From Sabethes cyaneus (Eukaryota > Arthropoda > Insecta > Diptera > Culicidae): a stretch of DNA of 64,000 nt. The notes under the pieces were generated by a model. It was not told the origin of the DNA and did not search any database. It saw only the letters and a list, made by a program, of their open reading frames with translations. Position 1 is the stretch's first letter. Every line of letters starts with the position of its first letter. The stretch spans positions 7,720,001 through 7,784,000 of the forward strand of contig NC_071354.1 of assembly GCF_943734655.1 (NCBI RefSeq), in the 5' to 3' direction. The position numbers and the translations under genes are program-made. Positions 33,011 through 44,335 of the stretch are shown here, piece after piece.

Positions 33011-36000
33011 TATGTATATAGAGATGTTTGTAGATTTTTTTTTTAATTTTTCGGTGAAAGAGAAGAGAGAAAATATTCTGAACGACAATCTTGCTTTTTG
33101 ATAATTGTCAGTGCGGTCAAATGTGTGCCTAATGTTGAATTATTTGAATTTTGGTAAAGCCAGAAAATGCTCCATTTTCTGTGTTTATTGTGCTGTATAT
33201 CCTTCAACTTTAAAGGCCATGCACCACACAGGACGATTGGCGAGGTACCCCTCCTCTCATAGCTCTAGTGCTCTTTTTTCCAGAACAATGCTCCTCAAAG
33301 AAGCCACTCAATGGCTTCTTCTCCCGGCAGTGCTTCGTCATAATTGACCTCAATTATATCCAACCATTCTCGTTTCTTTTCATCGCGTTTCAAGGCAACC
33401 GGAGAGGCCAGCCCTCCGTAACATTCTTCAAAGCTGTTTCGTATTTACTGTCTACCAGCAGCAGCAGCAGCAGCAGCATGTGGTGAAAAAAGGTACGTGA
33501 AAGCACAGCATATCTGTGCTTAATAGCCACTAGTTTATCAAAACGTTGCCTTTCTGCTGCTTGTCTAGTAAATGTTGGAACATGAAACTAAAACCTCTAA
33601 GTATGGTCCCTTTTTATTGCGAGGTCTTAGTGAGATTAAATTATGGCATAAAATAATTGGTCATTTAGTTCTAATTGTACACAGATAACCATGGGACTCC
33701 ATGAGCTTACTACTGACAACTTTGTGATACAATAAAAAGAGCTCACTATCAGCTCGGAAATTTACTTGATCGAACGAAAAATTCTTTATTAAACGTCAAC
33801 TTTACTAAAAAGTAAAATCATTTCACTTTGAATTTCATCCCCATTTTGAACCCCTACAGGAGCTGAAACTTTCCCTAGTAAAATATCAATATTGAAATGA
33901 TTGAGAGCAGACATAACTGGAAGAACCGATATTTTTCCTGTCACATCACAAGTATCGCTCCCTCCTCCTCCCCCATTGTGGGAGGAACTTTTGTGTGCAT
34001 GTCTGAGGAGTTGGCTTGACTGGAGGTGGGGAAGGAAACAGCAGGCTACGGAATAGAACTACAGAATTATATGCTTCCGAGTGTCATACTGTAAAAGATG
34101 AGAACCCTTATCGAGTTCCTTCGCTCTACGCTGCACCGCACCGAGACACAAAGCTGTGTGAAAAGTTCCTCCTCCGTCTCGCATGAACGGACGGACGGAC
34201 GGACGAAACTAACAAAAAAAAGCATGAATTATTGGTTTCCCGGAACAGTGGCGGAGCTACACACCGCACCGTTCCGTTTCCACACGATATTACAATTCGG
34301 AAAGTTCGAGTGCTTTGTCTCCTCTTACCGATTCTTTTATATATTACAAAGTTCCGACGTTCGCTCGAACGAAGCCGGTATGGGCGCTTATCACAGGACT
34401 TACTTTACTTTATGACGAAATTTGCTACATTTTGCCTTTTGAAGAAAGTCATTTACAGGAAAAAAATTAAAATTTGATAGTTGATTAGTTATGAAGGATG
34501 CTTCGAGAATCTAGGAAACTCACTCAATAGCAAACAAACTACCATGCGTTGCCTAGAAACCGAGAAGAAAAGCTTTTCCATTCCATCGAAAGCACTAGCC
34601 AGCACTGCAGTGAAGTGGGGCAGCAAACCAAATAAATAAAGTTTTCATGGCAAACCAAGATGCTCTGGCCTCGCCAGAATAATAAATTTGAAAGTTTAAA
34701 TGCACAAGAAAAGGGTATAAAATTTCTGGTACTGTTTGTACAGTTCCGATGAAATAATGATTTTATAAGTCGCTCACACAAGTATTAAATGCAATTCCCT
34801 CATTGAAATCCTTAATCCAAAACTCATAAACTTGTGTACGTAATGCTCCCCGATTTCTGACTTTTACATCTGGCTTTTCATTGCGTTTTCTAATCTAAAC
34901 GACTAACTTTACAATAAAGTTACGAATAAATGTCGTAAACCGATGCAGCATGCATCGGAGGAATGTTATTTTCGCAATCAGTCAGCGTTCTTTCGCTAAA
35001 TCGAAAAATCTGATCACAGTCGGTGTCCTCCGACTCGTAGCAAGACGATGCCTCACCTTAGATCTCCACCCTTCCCTGATACTTATCCGTCATAGTCAGA
35101 TCCGCTCGGAAAGACTTTACCTACAAAATTCCCCCTGGCTTCATCCACAGCGCCCCAAACGGGGAAAGATCCGTTGGCAACCTTCCCACTTGCTGTTGAA
35201 TGCTGCACCGCGCTGCTGGTAGAAAGTTCACTGCCAAATTCTTTTTTTGTCGGTCCTTTCACTGTTCTGTTTTCTTCTCAAACACGAATGTTGTCAATCG
35301 AACACGCCACCATCACGGATATCGATTACCGCACTGTCAGGGGTTTTTTTTGCTTCTCTCGTTTCTTTTCATAATATGCTAGACTGCGTCTAAACAAACA
35401 ATTAATCTTCCCAGCAGCTTAAACAGCTCAATTGTTGTACTGTCAAAATAAATAATAGCCCAAACTGGAGTAGTGATAAATCCCCCCGATTATTGCGAAA
35501 CAATAATGTCTCCAACGGGAATAAAGTTCGCTCGATTAATGTACTTCATTCTGCGTTGTGATTGCGGAAAAAAATGTGGGATTCGATTTTAATTTTTACG
35601 TCCCTTCACATAAAAAATTGCCCCGATCGTGACAAGTTGAAAACGTCGATTGAGACTTGACGACTGTGAAGCCAGCAGATGAAAGATGAAAGCAAATTTC
35701 GGAATCAATTTACTTACCTAAAGCTTAAATATTTGACATTACCGGTTGTAATCTACGAGCTACGAGCTAGACCCTAGACCGGTTGGCTTTAATGAAACAG
35801 CACTCTACTTAAGACTACCCGCTGAGCGGAGAGTAATTAGCATTTTATCGTCAAACAAACAGTTACGAAGCATCAGCGCAACTGATGAAATTTGCATATT
35901 TTTCCGATAATTACTGGCCTATGCTGTTAGGATTTTGCTCATCGAAATCTTCGTAGAACTAAATGACTAAGATGAAGGAGCAGGTTGTTCGAGCATTTAT

Positions 36001-36280
36001 CACACTCGAAGTTTTGTTATGCTTTGTTTTGCTGTGCTGCACAAATAATTCCTAGTTCCGAAACAAAGAAGTAGTGTGCCTCTTTTGATGTCAATTTTGA
36101 CGTCAATTTTAATGAATGGTCAATTTTTATATCTCTAAACTATCGTATATCTAGAACTGGAAAGCGCTACTCGAAAGAGTTTTTACGATTTAGCAATCTT
36201 GTAGCTATGATTAGCACTTTGCCAATATGATTAGCAACTAGCTTCAAAGTTTGTTGGGAGAGTAGCATGCAATGTGAAAA
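33011..36280. other. Mostly unique spacer, no gene supported
   Basis: Includes a cag triplet run (about 33461-33479), a ctcctcctccc patch (33960-33970) and a ggac run (34189-34204). Frames of 60-105 codons occur on both strands without recognisable domains, conserved starts or splice-linked partners. Confidence 0.45.
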
Positions 36281-37030
36281 TTGCTGTTTCTAGAGGACAT
36301 AAACATGGTTGAAACTGCAAAAATTCATCTTCCAATTTCATTCATCTTAGTATACTTTTATATTTTCATTCTCTATTGGTTTTATTCATCTTTGTTTCAT
36401 TTTATTTTGTATGCTATCCACAGCGGCAGTCTTAATGATCGCTATCATCCGTGCATTGTTTAATTTTTTCATTTTTCCGTCATGCTTTGTTTTACTTTTT
36501 TACTTTTTACTTCTCTCTCATTCTTTTTCTCACGCTTTCATTACTTCACTAGACTATTTACATGTTAGCAACAAAATCTTGATTTGGGATGTCGCTTTTT
36601 TGGCATGAGCTATTTTAGGGTGACCCTTAAATTAACCAAGATTTTCAGAAATTATCTTCAAAACGAAACAAGATAGAGCAATATTCACTTCAGCAATTTT
36701 ATAGCTTGAAGTATTTTGAGTAATATTGCAGAAGACGAAATCCTTCTATCTCAAACCGTTTCCATATTAGGGCGATTTTCCTGAGTCAAGTTAGGGTGGC
36801 CCTGCTATTTTGCGATTTTTCTCCATAACTTTTTTATTTTGCATCTCTCGCCAAACACTTCTTCAGATGACTTTAGAGGCTCAATAAGACGCAACTTTCG
36901 GTGGAAAAAGAAACTGGCTATCTACTTTATCTCTACATTTATATCAAATTTTGTGATACAAATAGGCCGTTTTCAAATGTTAGTATCTTAGAAAGATGCA
37001 AACAGAATTAAAATCGGTTGATTGCGTTTG
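36281..37030. other. T-rich tract and AT-rich repeat-like spacer
   Basis: 36320-36600 is T-rich with ttcatttt phrases like those at 42420-42705. 36610-37010 holds AT-rich text with agggtg..cct phrases at 36616 and 36803, which suggests a further non-coding repeat. No gene is seen. Confidence 0.45.
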
Positions 37031-37039
37031 AAAGATCGT

Positions 37040-37745
37040 GATTTTTTGTGCATAATATCAAAAAATTAGAGAGTGGATTTCTGATTTTTCCCGCAAATTT
37101 CCTCAAAACTCGAGAGCTAGTCAAGCAAATGGGACCAAATTTGGCATGTGGGGGCTTCAGAAGACAGGATTTTTTTCTACAATGTTCTGAGACCTCTTCC
37201 GCTTCAGAGAGGAGGGGGGTTCCCATGCAAATGAAATACGAATGTCCTCAACACTCTAGAATTAATCAAGCAAATGGAACCAAACTTGGAATGTAGGGGT
37301 TTCAGAAGGCAAGAATTTTTCTATGGTAAATTAAAACCCCTCTCCTATTTAGGAGGGGGTCTCCCATACAAATAAAATACAATTTTTTTCATAACTCGAG
37401 TACTAATCAAGCAAATGGAACCAAATTTGGCATGTGGGCGTTTTAGATGGGAGGAATTTTTTTATGGTATAATGAGACCCATCCGTCTTTTAACAGGGAG
37501 GGGAGGGGGTGAATTTTTCTACGGTGAATTAGAATCTTTTTTTTCTTTTGGAAGGGGAGATCCCATACAAATGTAAAACAAATTTCTTCATAACTTGAGA
37601 ACTGATCAAGCCAATGAAACCTAATTTGGCATGTGGGAGTTTTTGGAGGCATGAATTTATTTTGAATTTATTTATTTTATGATGCTTTGAGACCCCTCAC
37701 TCCTGTGGTAGGAGGATAAGGGCTTTCACACAAATAATACAGAAA
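37040..37745 (-). repeat. Dispersed repeat family A, reverse copy
   Basis: The reverse complement of the units at 1400-1980. Four to five units each contain a phrase like gcaaatggaaccaaatttgg followed by catgtggg and then a gagaccc/aggagggg G-rich run. The 3-prime terminal piece seen at 2000-2075 is not clearly present. Confidence 0.8.
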
Positions 37746-37839
37746 TTGGTCATTACCATTTCAACCTTTATGATGCACACAAGTGATTTTTAAAAGAAAT
37801 CTCTATGTCTCAATGGTTGCAGTCATTGTACTTATGAAC

Positions 37840-38065
37840 CCACGTCCACGGTTTTTCAAAGCCACCATTGCATTAAATGAAGAATTGAATCTGAATATTT
37901 CGCTCTTCTCTTTAAAACATTCACTTAAACAATGGCACTCACAGATTCTTATAAACATACATATGCCAGAAATGCAGTTTACATGAGTTTTCGATCTGAT
38001 GATCTTATTTAGTCCTACGTCACCCTTTCGTACAACCCTTAGGGCTGTAAACCTTGTAGTTTTTT
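37840..38065. repeat. Dispersed repeat shared with 55415-55645
   Basis: The phrases caaagccaccattgcatt, gaatctgaatatttcgctct, caatggcactcacagattct, tagtcctacgtcaccctttc and gtacaacccttagg occur in the same order at both loci. The similarity is near 90 percent by eye. No frame is clearly coding, although the minus strand gives the shared phrase LRVVRKGDVGL in both copies. Confidence 0.8.
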
Positions 38066-38099
38066 TTCCTTTTTTCGGGTTATCCAACTGGTCACTTAA

Positions 38100-38380
38100 T
38101 AGCGTCTAAAACTCTGCGCTGGGACCTTTTGTGATGCCAACAAAGTGTCAGGGAGACCTCAAACATCAGTTCGACCTAACGAGACAGGCAATTTCGCCCA
38201 CTAAAACACAGGTAGAGCCCCAAGCATAGCCGTCACACCTATGCCCGCAGGCGGAGGCATTCCGGCCCTGCGCGGACTCCACGAACTGACTCTAAGATCT
38301 CTTTGCCCAAGGCCGAAATGTCATATTTTAAATATAATAATGATGATGACGATGATGATGATAATGATGATGATGAGATG
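38100..38380 (+). mobile_element. Probable 3-prime end of a non-LTR retrotransposon with triplet tail
   Basis: A GC-richer segment rich in short proline/arginine-like codons ends at ccaaggccgaaatgtcat, is followed by a few AT-rich bases and then a gatgat triplet run (about 38338-38375). Such an untranslated end with a simple triplet tail is typical of I-like and related non-LTR elements. No RT part is attached, so it would be a strongly 5-prime-truncated copy. The identification is by layout only. Confidence 0.4.
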
Positions 38381-38579
38381 AAAAATGATAGATCGAATTT
38401 GTAAATGTGCTTTGAATTTTGTGTACTACTTGAGTTTTAAAATGTAGTATAGTGAAGAAGTGGAGGATTCGTCAGCCCCACCTTACAATTTCCCGCTATC
38501 AATTTTCCAAAACAAACAACCACAAATGAACTAATAGGAAAGACAAATTTCGGAGCATTAGTGGTTATCAACTTATCAG

Positions 38580-39030
38580 CTTAATCCTTCTTCCTCCTAG
38601 CATTTATGCACTGTCCCAAGATACAAAGTAAATTGAGCGCAGCACAAGTTGCACGTTCGCGGTAGTCGACAGAAGCTTTAAAATATAGAGACGCACCCAC
38701 CTTCTAACTCTCGAGACCAAAGAGCTAGTGCAGTAAAGCTGTGGGCTTAAACGTCTCCCTAAGACTCGACCCCTCCCCGTCGACAGACCCCACGGCCGGT
38801 CATCAGAGCACAGGACAGCCACGGGACCAGTGCAAAAATCCTACTGACTCTATCTAGCAGCACCGTCAATCTAGCAGCCGAGACTTGAAAGCACGAGAAG
38901 AATTGACCTAATTTTCCCATCTGCTGCCTACGCACTTCTGTTACTACTCGTAATCTACAGCCTAAAGAAAAATGAGTGTTCGAAATGTTAACGCGTCTAA
39001 CACCAAACAGAAAAGGAAATTCAAACAATA
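38580..39030 (+). other. Possible 5-prime region of a non-LTR element with a 19-codon frame
   Basis: Contains gtgggcttaaacgtctcc, then gtcgacagaccccacggccg (38778 on), which is related to the module beside the ccaaatgtg minisatellites at 28785 and 59215. Further on an ATG at about 38971 opens MSVRNVNASNTKQKRKF before a stop at about 39030. A GC-rich leader followed by a short basic N-terminus would fit the start of an ORF1, cut off by later change. No downstream body is present. Confidence 0.35.
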
Positions 39031-39234
39031 GAATTTACAAAAATCGCCATTTTTTCTTTCTTTTCGTTGGTTTTGCTTGGAAAACAATAACATATATATG
39101 AAAAGCAAAAATAGATTTGGTTTTCACGTTTAAACTTTAAGTAAAAATGCATTATTTTTGCTGGATTAAAAATTCTCTTTTCCTTCAGTTGCCCAACACT
39201 GGAAGGACAAAAACTTTATAAAACATTTGTAATA

Positions 39235-39322
39235 TCCTTATTGACTAATGTTTTATGGAAGAGTCTAAAATTTCTCGAGTTCGATTAGTTTTTGAGTTTC
39301 ACAAAAATTTCTGTTTTATTTG
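39235..39322 (+). repeat. Family A copy, left piece (split by insertion)
   Basis: Matches 1365-1450: attgactaatgttttatg followed by tctcgagttcgattag. It stops at the insertion that begins at 39323, and the last 24 bases are repeated at 40688-40711. Confidence 0.75.
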
Positions 39323-40711
39323 CCGAACAATGTGCGGTACGGGTGGAAAAAGAACCGGCATACAGTAGTTCAAGCAAATCTTCCGTGCGAAAAATGAAAA
39401 AAAAAAACCAAAATGGAAATTAAATTGTGTTTTTCAATGATAGAAATGGATTGCAGAAAAGTGAAAGATATAAAGTGTTCCGTCATAAAATTGATTTGGG
39501 TTTTCTGCATAAGCTCAGCAGTTTGCTTTAAATTTAAGCAAACATATAGCTTCGCGATTTTTATGTTCAGGGTGGCCGATATTTCATAGCTATGTGTGTG
39601 TTAGTGGTTTAAAGTTTGCTCGAGCTCGAGCGATACTGAGAGAGGGAGAGTGAAGAGAATACTGGCTGTGCGCACACATCGAAGTGCGGTGGCATAACCG
39701 GCGTAGAGGCTGGTTTATTCGTTGATTTGCGTTCGCACAGTAGGCGTTGAAACGAAAGAGCGCGGCACCGACAGCTAAGACGGCGCTAAATAGCGGAGTG
39801 GTGAGGAAGTATATTTAAGTATTGGTAACTGGCATAGCAAGGCGGGTGAGTGTTGCCAGTATCGTTGACACGTTCCATGCAGGTATTTATTCTAATAATA
39901 ATATTTAATAACCACATTGGATCAGCGGTACTGGTGAGCAAAATATCCATATTAAATTCACCTTCAATCACATGTAAATTTTTTTATATTATGAAAATTA
40001 CCAAATACATACAAAATATTGATAATATCGGTACAAACGAGAACATAATAACATCTGCATACTGCAACTACAAGCCAGACGAAAACCGGCAAGGGATTTC
40101 CGGTTTTTTTTTTTTTTTTTTTTTTTTTGTAGATTAGTGCTAGCTCAAGTGGAGAAGAGAGAACTATGGCGAGGACAGGAAGGATGAGAGGACTACAAAA
40201 CGGGAAATTACTTAACGGGTTGTAGGTAAAACTCAAACATGAAGGTATGACATAGAACTTTTACCAGAATATTATTATAACCTTACTATATATCATATTA
40301 TAATTGCTATGATTGTTATCATTGTCATGAACAGCATAATTGTGGAAGGCTGGATGATGGAGTGGATTGCCAACCGGAGTCCTTAAGGTCTGAAACAGTT
40401 ATGCCAAGTTCTTCTTCTCACAAACAAGCCATCACGTGGGTTAAAGCTGGTGCAGCGAAATTGATTATTACATGGAAGGATCCTAATGTTGGAAGGAAAA
40501 TCTTAAAACCCCGGAATGCGCACAAGTGTCTCTGCTTGTGGGTCCGCCAAACCCCTTTTGGTCCTTCTATAACAGCGTTAGTGTGATATTCATTTGATAA
40601 TCAAATTTGGATCTACTGTAAGTCTACCCACATACACTGGCAAGTCCTTGAAATGATGGTGGATTTCCCTCTTACTTACTACTTACTTCACAAAAATTTC
40701 TGTTTTATTTG
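39299..40711 (+). mobile_element. Retroposed 1.36-kb element, copy 2, with 24-bp target duplication
   Basis: The insert spans 39323-40687 and interrupts a family A copy. The same 24 bases (tcacaaaaatttctgttt... ) stand at 39299-39322 and 40688-40711 as a target-site duplication. Its 3-prime end carries a cttacttactacttactt tail just before the right duplicate. The part 39619-40687 equals copy 1 at 10989-12099 in opposite orientation. Upstream 39323-39618 is present only here. A T run of about 27 bases lies at 40104-40130. A 74-codon frame (40362-40586) is shared with copy 1 but has no known domain. Tail plus long target duplication indicates target-primed reverse transcription, with enzymes supplied in trans or by a longer parent. 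Confidence 0.8.
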
Positions 40712-40765
40712 TATGAAAGCCCCTTATCCCTCTACCACAGTGCACAGTGGTTCAAACAGCGAAAT
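40688..40765 (+). repeat. Family A copy, right piece after the insertion
   Basis: Resumes the family A text (tttatttgtatgaaagcccc, then ttatccctctaccacag), as at 1440-1480, and then leaves the family at about 40745. Confidence 0.65.
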
Positions 40766-41330
40766 ACGTGATCGTGTGATATTGCGCCGAGACGTGAAGA
40801 TTTTCGCATGTAGTGTCTTTAAGAACATTTCTTAGTATAATAAGCCCCTTCTTGTGAGAGAAATTTGTGGGTGATTAATTCCCTTAGAAGTGAGATACGA
40901 AATTTATTTTCTCGTATATTCGAGATACAGGTGTGGTACTTTCGGCAAAGTTGTTGTAAATATTAATACAAACAACTTTGTCAAAGACACCATACTTGCA
41001 TCTCTTCATGGAAATTATCTATTAAGCGTTATTCGTGGACAAACCCCTTAAAACAGTTTTTAAACCCTGACTTATTCTGGTCAATTTTTACGTGTTCATA
41101 GTGTTCTAGAAAGTTGTTTATCTTGCTAAAATCAACGTTTCTGTAGAACATTATTATATGTTATTTTCTAAAGTTTCAGAGATTTTGAGCTTTTTTGGTG
41201 AAAAATAGTACTTCTTTGAGCTTAAATATTTCCCAAGGTGGCAAATGGTGGCAGATCAAACAACTCCTACCTAAAAGTATAATAAAAAGCCTGTAAAAGC
41301 AAGTGTCAATTGATTGTATCTGTTTGTATC
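40766..41330. other. AT-rich repeat-like spacer
   Basis: Contains phrases of the type acaactttgtcaaagaca and gttttaaaccc that read like non-coding dispersed repeats; a similar phrase caactttgctgaaaaaag lies near 42888. No gene is seen. Confidence 0.4.
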
Positions 41331-42065
41331 CTCAAAAGTTATAGTTGTTTTAAAAATCCATCTCAGTCATGTTTACAGAACAATTAAACTGTGCTTCGGA
41401 TGCAATAAACGCCATTTTGTTTACGTTGACAATCGCTTTCTACCAAGTTAAGTTAACAACAATTTTTTCGCCTATTTCCGATTCGAAAATTAATGTAAAC
41501 TTAAAATAGACGCAATTAATAAGAGAAAAGCTTCCAAATAACTAACTTAAGTCTATTTTGTTCAGTTTTGCATTGATCTCTCCTTCCGCTTTTTTCCAAA
41601 ACAGCATTTGATCTCACCTACACCTTTATTTAACATAATTAACTATATATGACGTACTGCTTACTTAGTCATTCCGAGAAAATTCGGTCTTTCATGACTC
41701 GGTCTTTTGTGACTGTTGTTGAAATTCGGCCATTTGGATTTCGGCCATTCGTGATTCGACCATTTGTGTTTCGGCCATTCGGTACCAGCCAGAGTGTGTT
41801 CTTTTGAAAAGACATCAATCGAAGAAATCGAACAAAATAGGCATAAGTAAGTTATTTGGAAGCTTTTCTCTTATTAATTATGTCAAATAATTTCAAGTCT
41901 ACATTCATTTTCGATTCGAAAATAGGCGAAAAAATGACTGGTAACTTAACTTGTTAGAGAGAGATTGTCAACGTAAACAAAATGGCGTTTAGTGCATCCG
42001 AAGTACAGTTTAATTGTTCTGTAAACATGACCGAGAAGGATTTTTAAGACAACTATAACTTTTGA
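41331..42065. mobile_element. Foldback element with about 235-bp inverted arms
   Basis: The left arm 41331-41564 begins ctcaaaagttatagttg. The right arm 41829-42065 is its reverse complement with some gaps, ending caactataacttttgag. The loop (41565-41828) includes tandem ttcggccattt/ttcgtgatt phrases (41690-41785). There is no coding frame. The right arm ends directly against a family A 3-prime piece, so the element probably sits inside family A. A long-arm MITE of unknown superfamily is the best description. Confidence 0.8.
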
Positions 42066-42416
42066 GCAGAATGCAAATTTTCACGCCGATCGGTTCAGTA
42101 GTTTTCGAGTCTATATGGAACATACGGGCAGCCAGACAGACAGAAATCCAGCATTCCAGAGGGGAGGGGTCTCGAACCACCATAGAAACATTTCTTGCCT
42201 TCAAAAACTCCCACATGCCAAATTTGGTTCTCTAGTTATGCAGGACTTTGTGTTTCATTTGTATGGGAGCCCGCCTTCCAGAGAGGGAGGGGTCCCGAAC
42301 CATCAGAAGAACTTTCTCCGGCCCCAAAACATCTACATACAAATTTTCATGCCGATCCGTTCAGTAGTTTCTGAGCCTATAAGGGCCATACAGACAGATA
42401 GACAGACGGAAAATCA
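42066..42416 (+). repeat. Family A 3-prime units
   Basis: Reads attttcacgccgatcggttc, then agacagacagaaatcc, then a further unit with ccaaatttggttctc and cgatccgttcagtagttt, ending at gacagacggaaaatcattt. It has the same wording as 1995-2065, given as one unit plus the end piece. Confidence 0.75.
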
Positions 42417-42419
42417 TTT

Positions 42420-42705
42420 TTATAAGTATTGTTTCATCCATTTTTTTCTTCCATTCTTCCATGCTTGCATACTTCCATTCTTTAATTCTTTTATTTTTCG
42501 TGCTTCCTTTCTTATTCTTTAATTTTTCCCTACTTTTATGGCTTCATTCTTTTATCCCTTCATTTTTCATTCCTCCATTCTATCATACATTCATTCTTTC
42601 ATTTTTCTTTCTTTCATTTCTCCATTTTCTCCTTTTTACATTCTTTCATCTTTTCATTGTTACACTTTTTCTTTTTCCTTTCTTTCATTCTTTCAATTGA
42701 CATAA
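42420..42705. repeat. T-rich ttcattctttcat tract
   Basis: A low-complexity stretch of ccattctt, ttcattctt and similar words, directly following the end of family A. It resembles the tract at the start of the window. Confidence 0.8.
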
Positions 42706-43599
42706 GGACCTATAAGGTTTCTCCATATTCTCCATTGGCGTCAGCAAAGCCCATTTTAATTCTTGTTAACTTCTGGGATGGTCCGATCACTTTGACTCAA
42801 TTTTGATTCATTTGATTGTACCGTCTCAGCCGAGCAAAATTTGACAAAGTTATATATGGGACATTTGTAGAGCTAGTTATCGTATACAACTTTGCTGAAA
42901 AAAGTGTTATTGTGTCTTTTGTAGTTTAGGAGCTACAATGCTAGTACCTCATTAGTAACTAAATGAACGTTTACTTCTTAAATGAACGCTGCATTGCCTA
43001 CCTAAAACAAACGATTTGAGCGAATCGCAGACGTTCATGTTCGAGTTCCCTACATTCATTCATTCATTCTCGGCAATAGAGAATGAACTGCCAGCAACGG
43101 CAAACGAAATTACAATAAACGTAAACATATTACTCCGAAGTTTTAATTAATTTCCTTCAGCCAGATTTTGGTTTATTTTAAAAATCATGCAGTTTAAAGA
43201 AACTAAACTTTAGAAGCAAGAAAAATGACAGGTTAGTCGAGTAATCATTCAACCCTGCAATTAATGAACTAATTATTGTTATGAAGGGTAGAAACCTGAG
43301 AAAAACAAACACTGTCAGCAGTTCAGTAGTCATGTCCATGGGCTAACAGATAAAAGAGTACTACCATCAGGGGTATGCGCTGAAGCCGTTTTACATTCGC
43401 TTTCATGCAGGGTTGTCAGTTTTTTCGAACACTGTTTTTATGTGATATTTTGTATTATTTTATTTTATTTTTATAACAATTGTGATACCGTTTTTAAACG
43501 TCTAACAAGGACGTCATGTGTTCGAATGTCGGTTGGGCGATGCTACTAGATAAAGTCAAGTAGGATCGTTGTACTAGCCACGTGTTTGCCCTGTACTCG
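42706..43599. other. Spacer, no gene supported
   Basis: AT-rich, with a cattcattcattc run near 43053-43068 and T-rich text near 43430-43470. Nothing is identified. Confidence 0.4.
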
Positions 43600-44335
43600 A
43601 ACAACCAGCTGGCAAGTCTGTCGATAAAGCAGGGTCAATTCTCAGAAAGACGTTTGTCCAAGGTTTGCTTTTCGAAATTCTCCACTACTTCATATCGTTG
43701 CCCATTCAGCTCCACCTAGGAACCAACACCATCTGGACTCCATTTTGGTAATATTAATGGTGAGTCCCAATTTCGCTGCTTGCAATTTAAAAGGCCTAAA
43801 AGCGTCTTCGACTACTTTGCAGTTGATTCTGGATATTTTCGTTTCTTTCCGCGTTTACTTACTTACTTAGGTGGCTTGCCGTCCTAAGACAAAGCCTATT
43901 GAACAAAGTTTCTCCATGTAACTCGGTTGAGGGCTACCGTTCTCCAAGTCCTCGGACACCGAGTACTCTCCGTCAGATCCCGCTCCACCTGATCTAACCA
44001 TCTTGCTCGCTGCGCTCCTGGTCGTCTTGTTCCTACCGGATTTGAGGCGGACACCATCTTTGCAGGGTAGTTGTTCGGCATTCTTGCAACATGCCCTGCC
44101 CATCGTATCCGTCCAGCTTTAGCCACCTTCTGGATATTGGGTTCACCATAGAGCTGTGCGAGTTCATGGTTCATCGTCCGCCTCCATACTCCGTTCTCCT
44201 GTACGCCGCCGAAGATCGTTCTTAGCACTCGTCGTGCGAAAACTCCGAGCACTCCGAGGTCCTCTTTCCGCGTTTGCTCTTCTTATTACACCTTCTAAGG
44301 TGATGCTGACTAGCAGGGATTGCATTCCCTTACAC
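43600..44335 (-). pseudogene. Host non-LTR RT relic split by a younger insertion
   Basis: On the minus strand 44330-44276 reads LLVSITLEGVIRRAN, part of the RT palm block after the PQG motif. The text resumes beyond the insertion at 43843 and runs leftward through degraded sequence matching the linker seen at 6010-5860 (ccattcagctccacct occurs in both). Thirteen bases, tctttccgcgttt, are duplicated at 43844-43856 and 44263-44275 around the inserted copy. The wording matches the relic family at 5359-6600. Confidence 0.75.
43857..44262 (-). pseudogene. 5-prime-truncated non-LTR insertion (C-terminal part), nested
   Basis: The minus strand gives VFARRVLRTIFGGVQENGVW, HELAQLYGEPNIQKVAKAGR, IRWAGHVARMPNNYPAKMV, GTRRPGAQRARWLDQVERDL and TWRTVALNRVTWRNFVQ, ending at a stop near 43896. 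The tail toward 43857 is a taag tetranucleotide run. With the 13-bp duplication around it this is a clear target-primed insertion that kept only the last 400 bp. The frame is open for 118 codons, the best-conserved coding stretch of this family here, so the insertion is comparatively young. Confidence 0.9.

Noticed and set aside
37803..38087. Minus-strand frame containing LRVVRKGDVGL, also present at 55740-55495
   Set aside because: The two loci are near-identical at DNA level over 230 bases, so shared peptide text is expected from repeat identity and does not show a protein.
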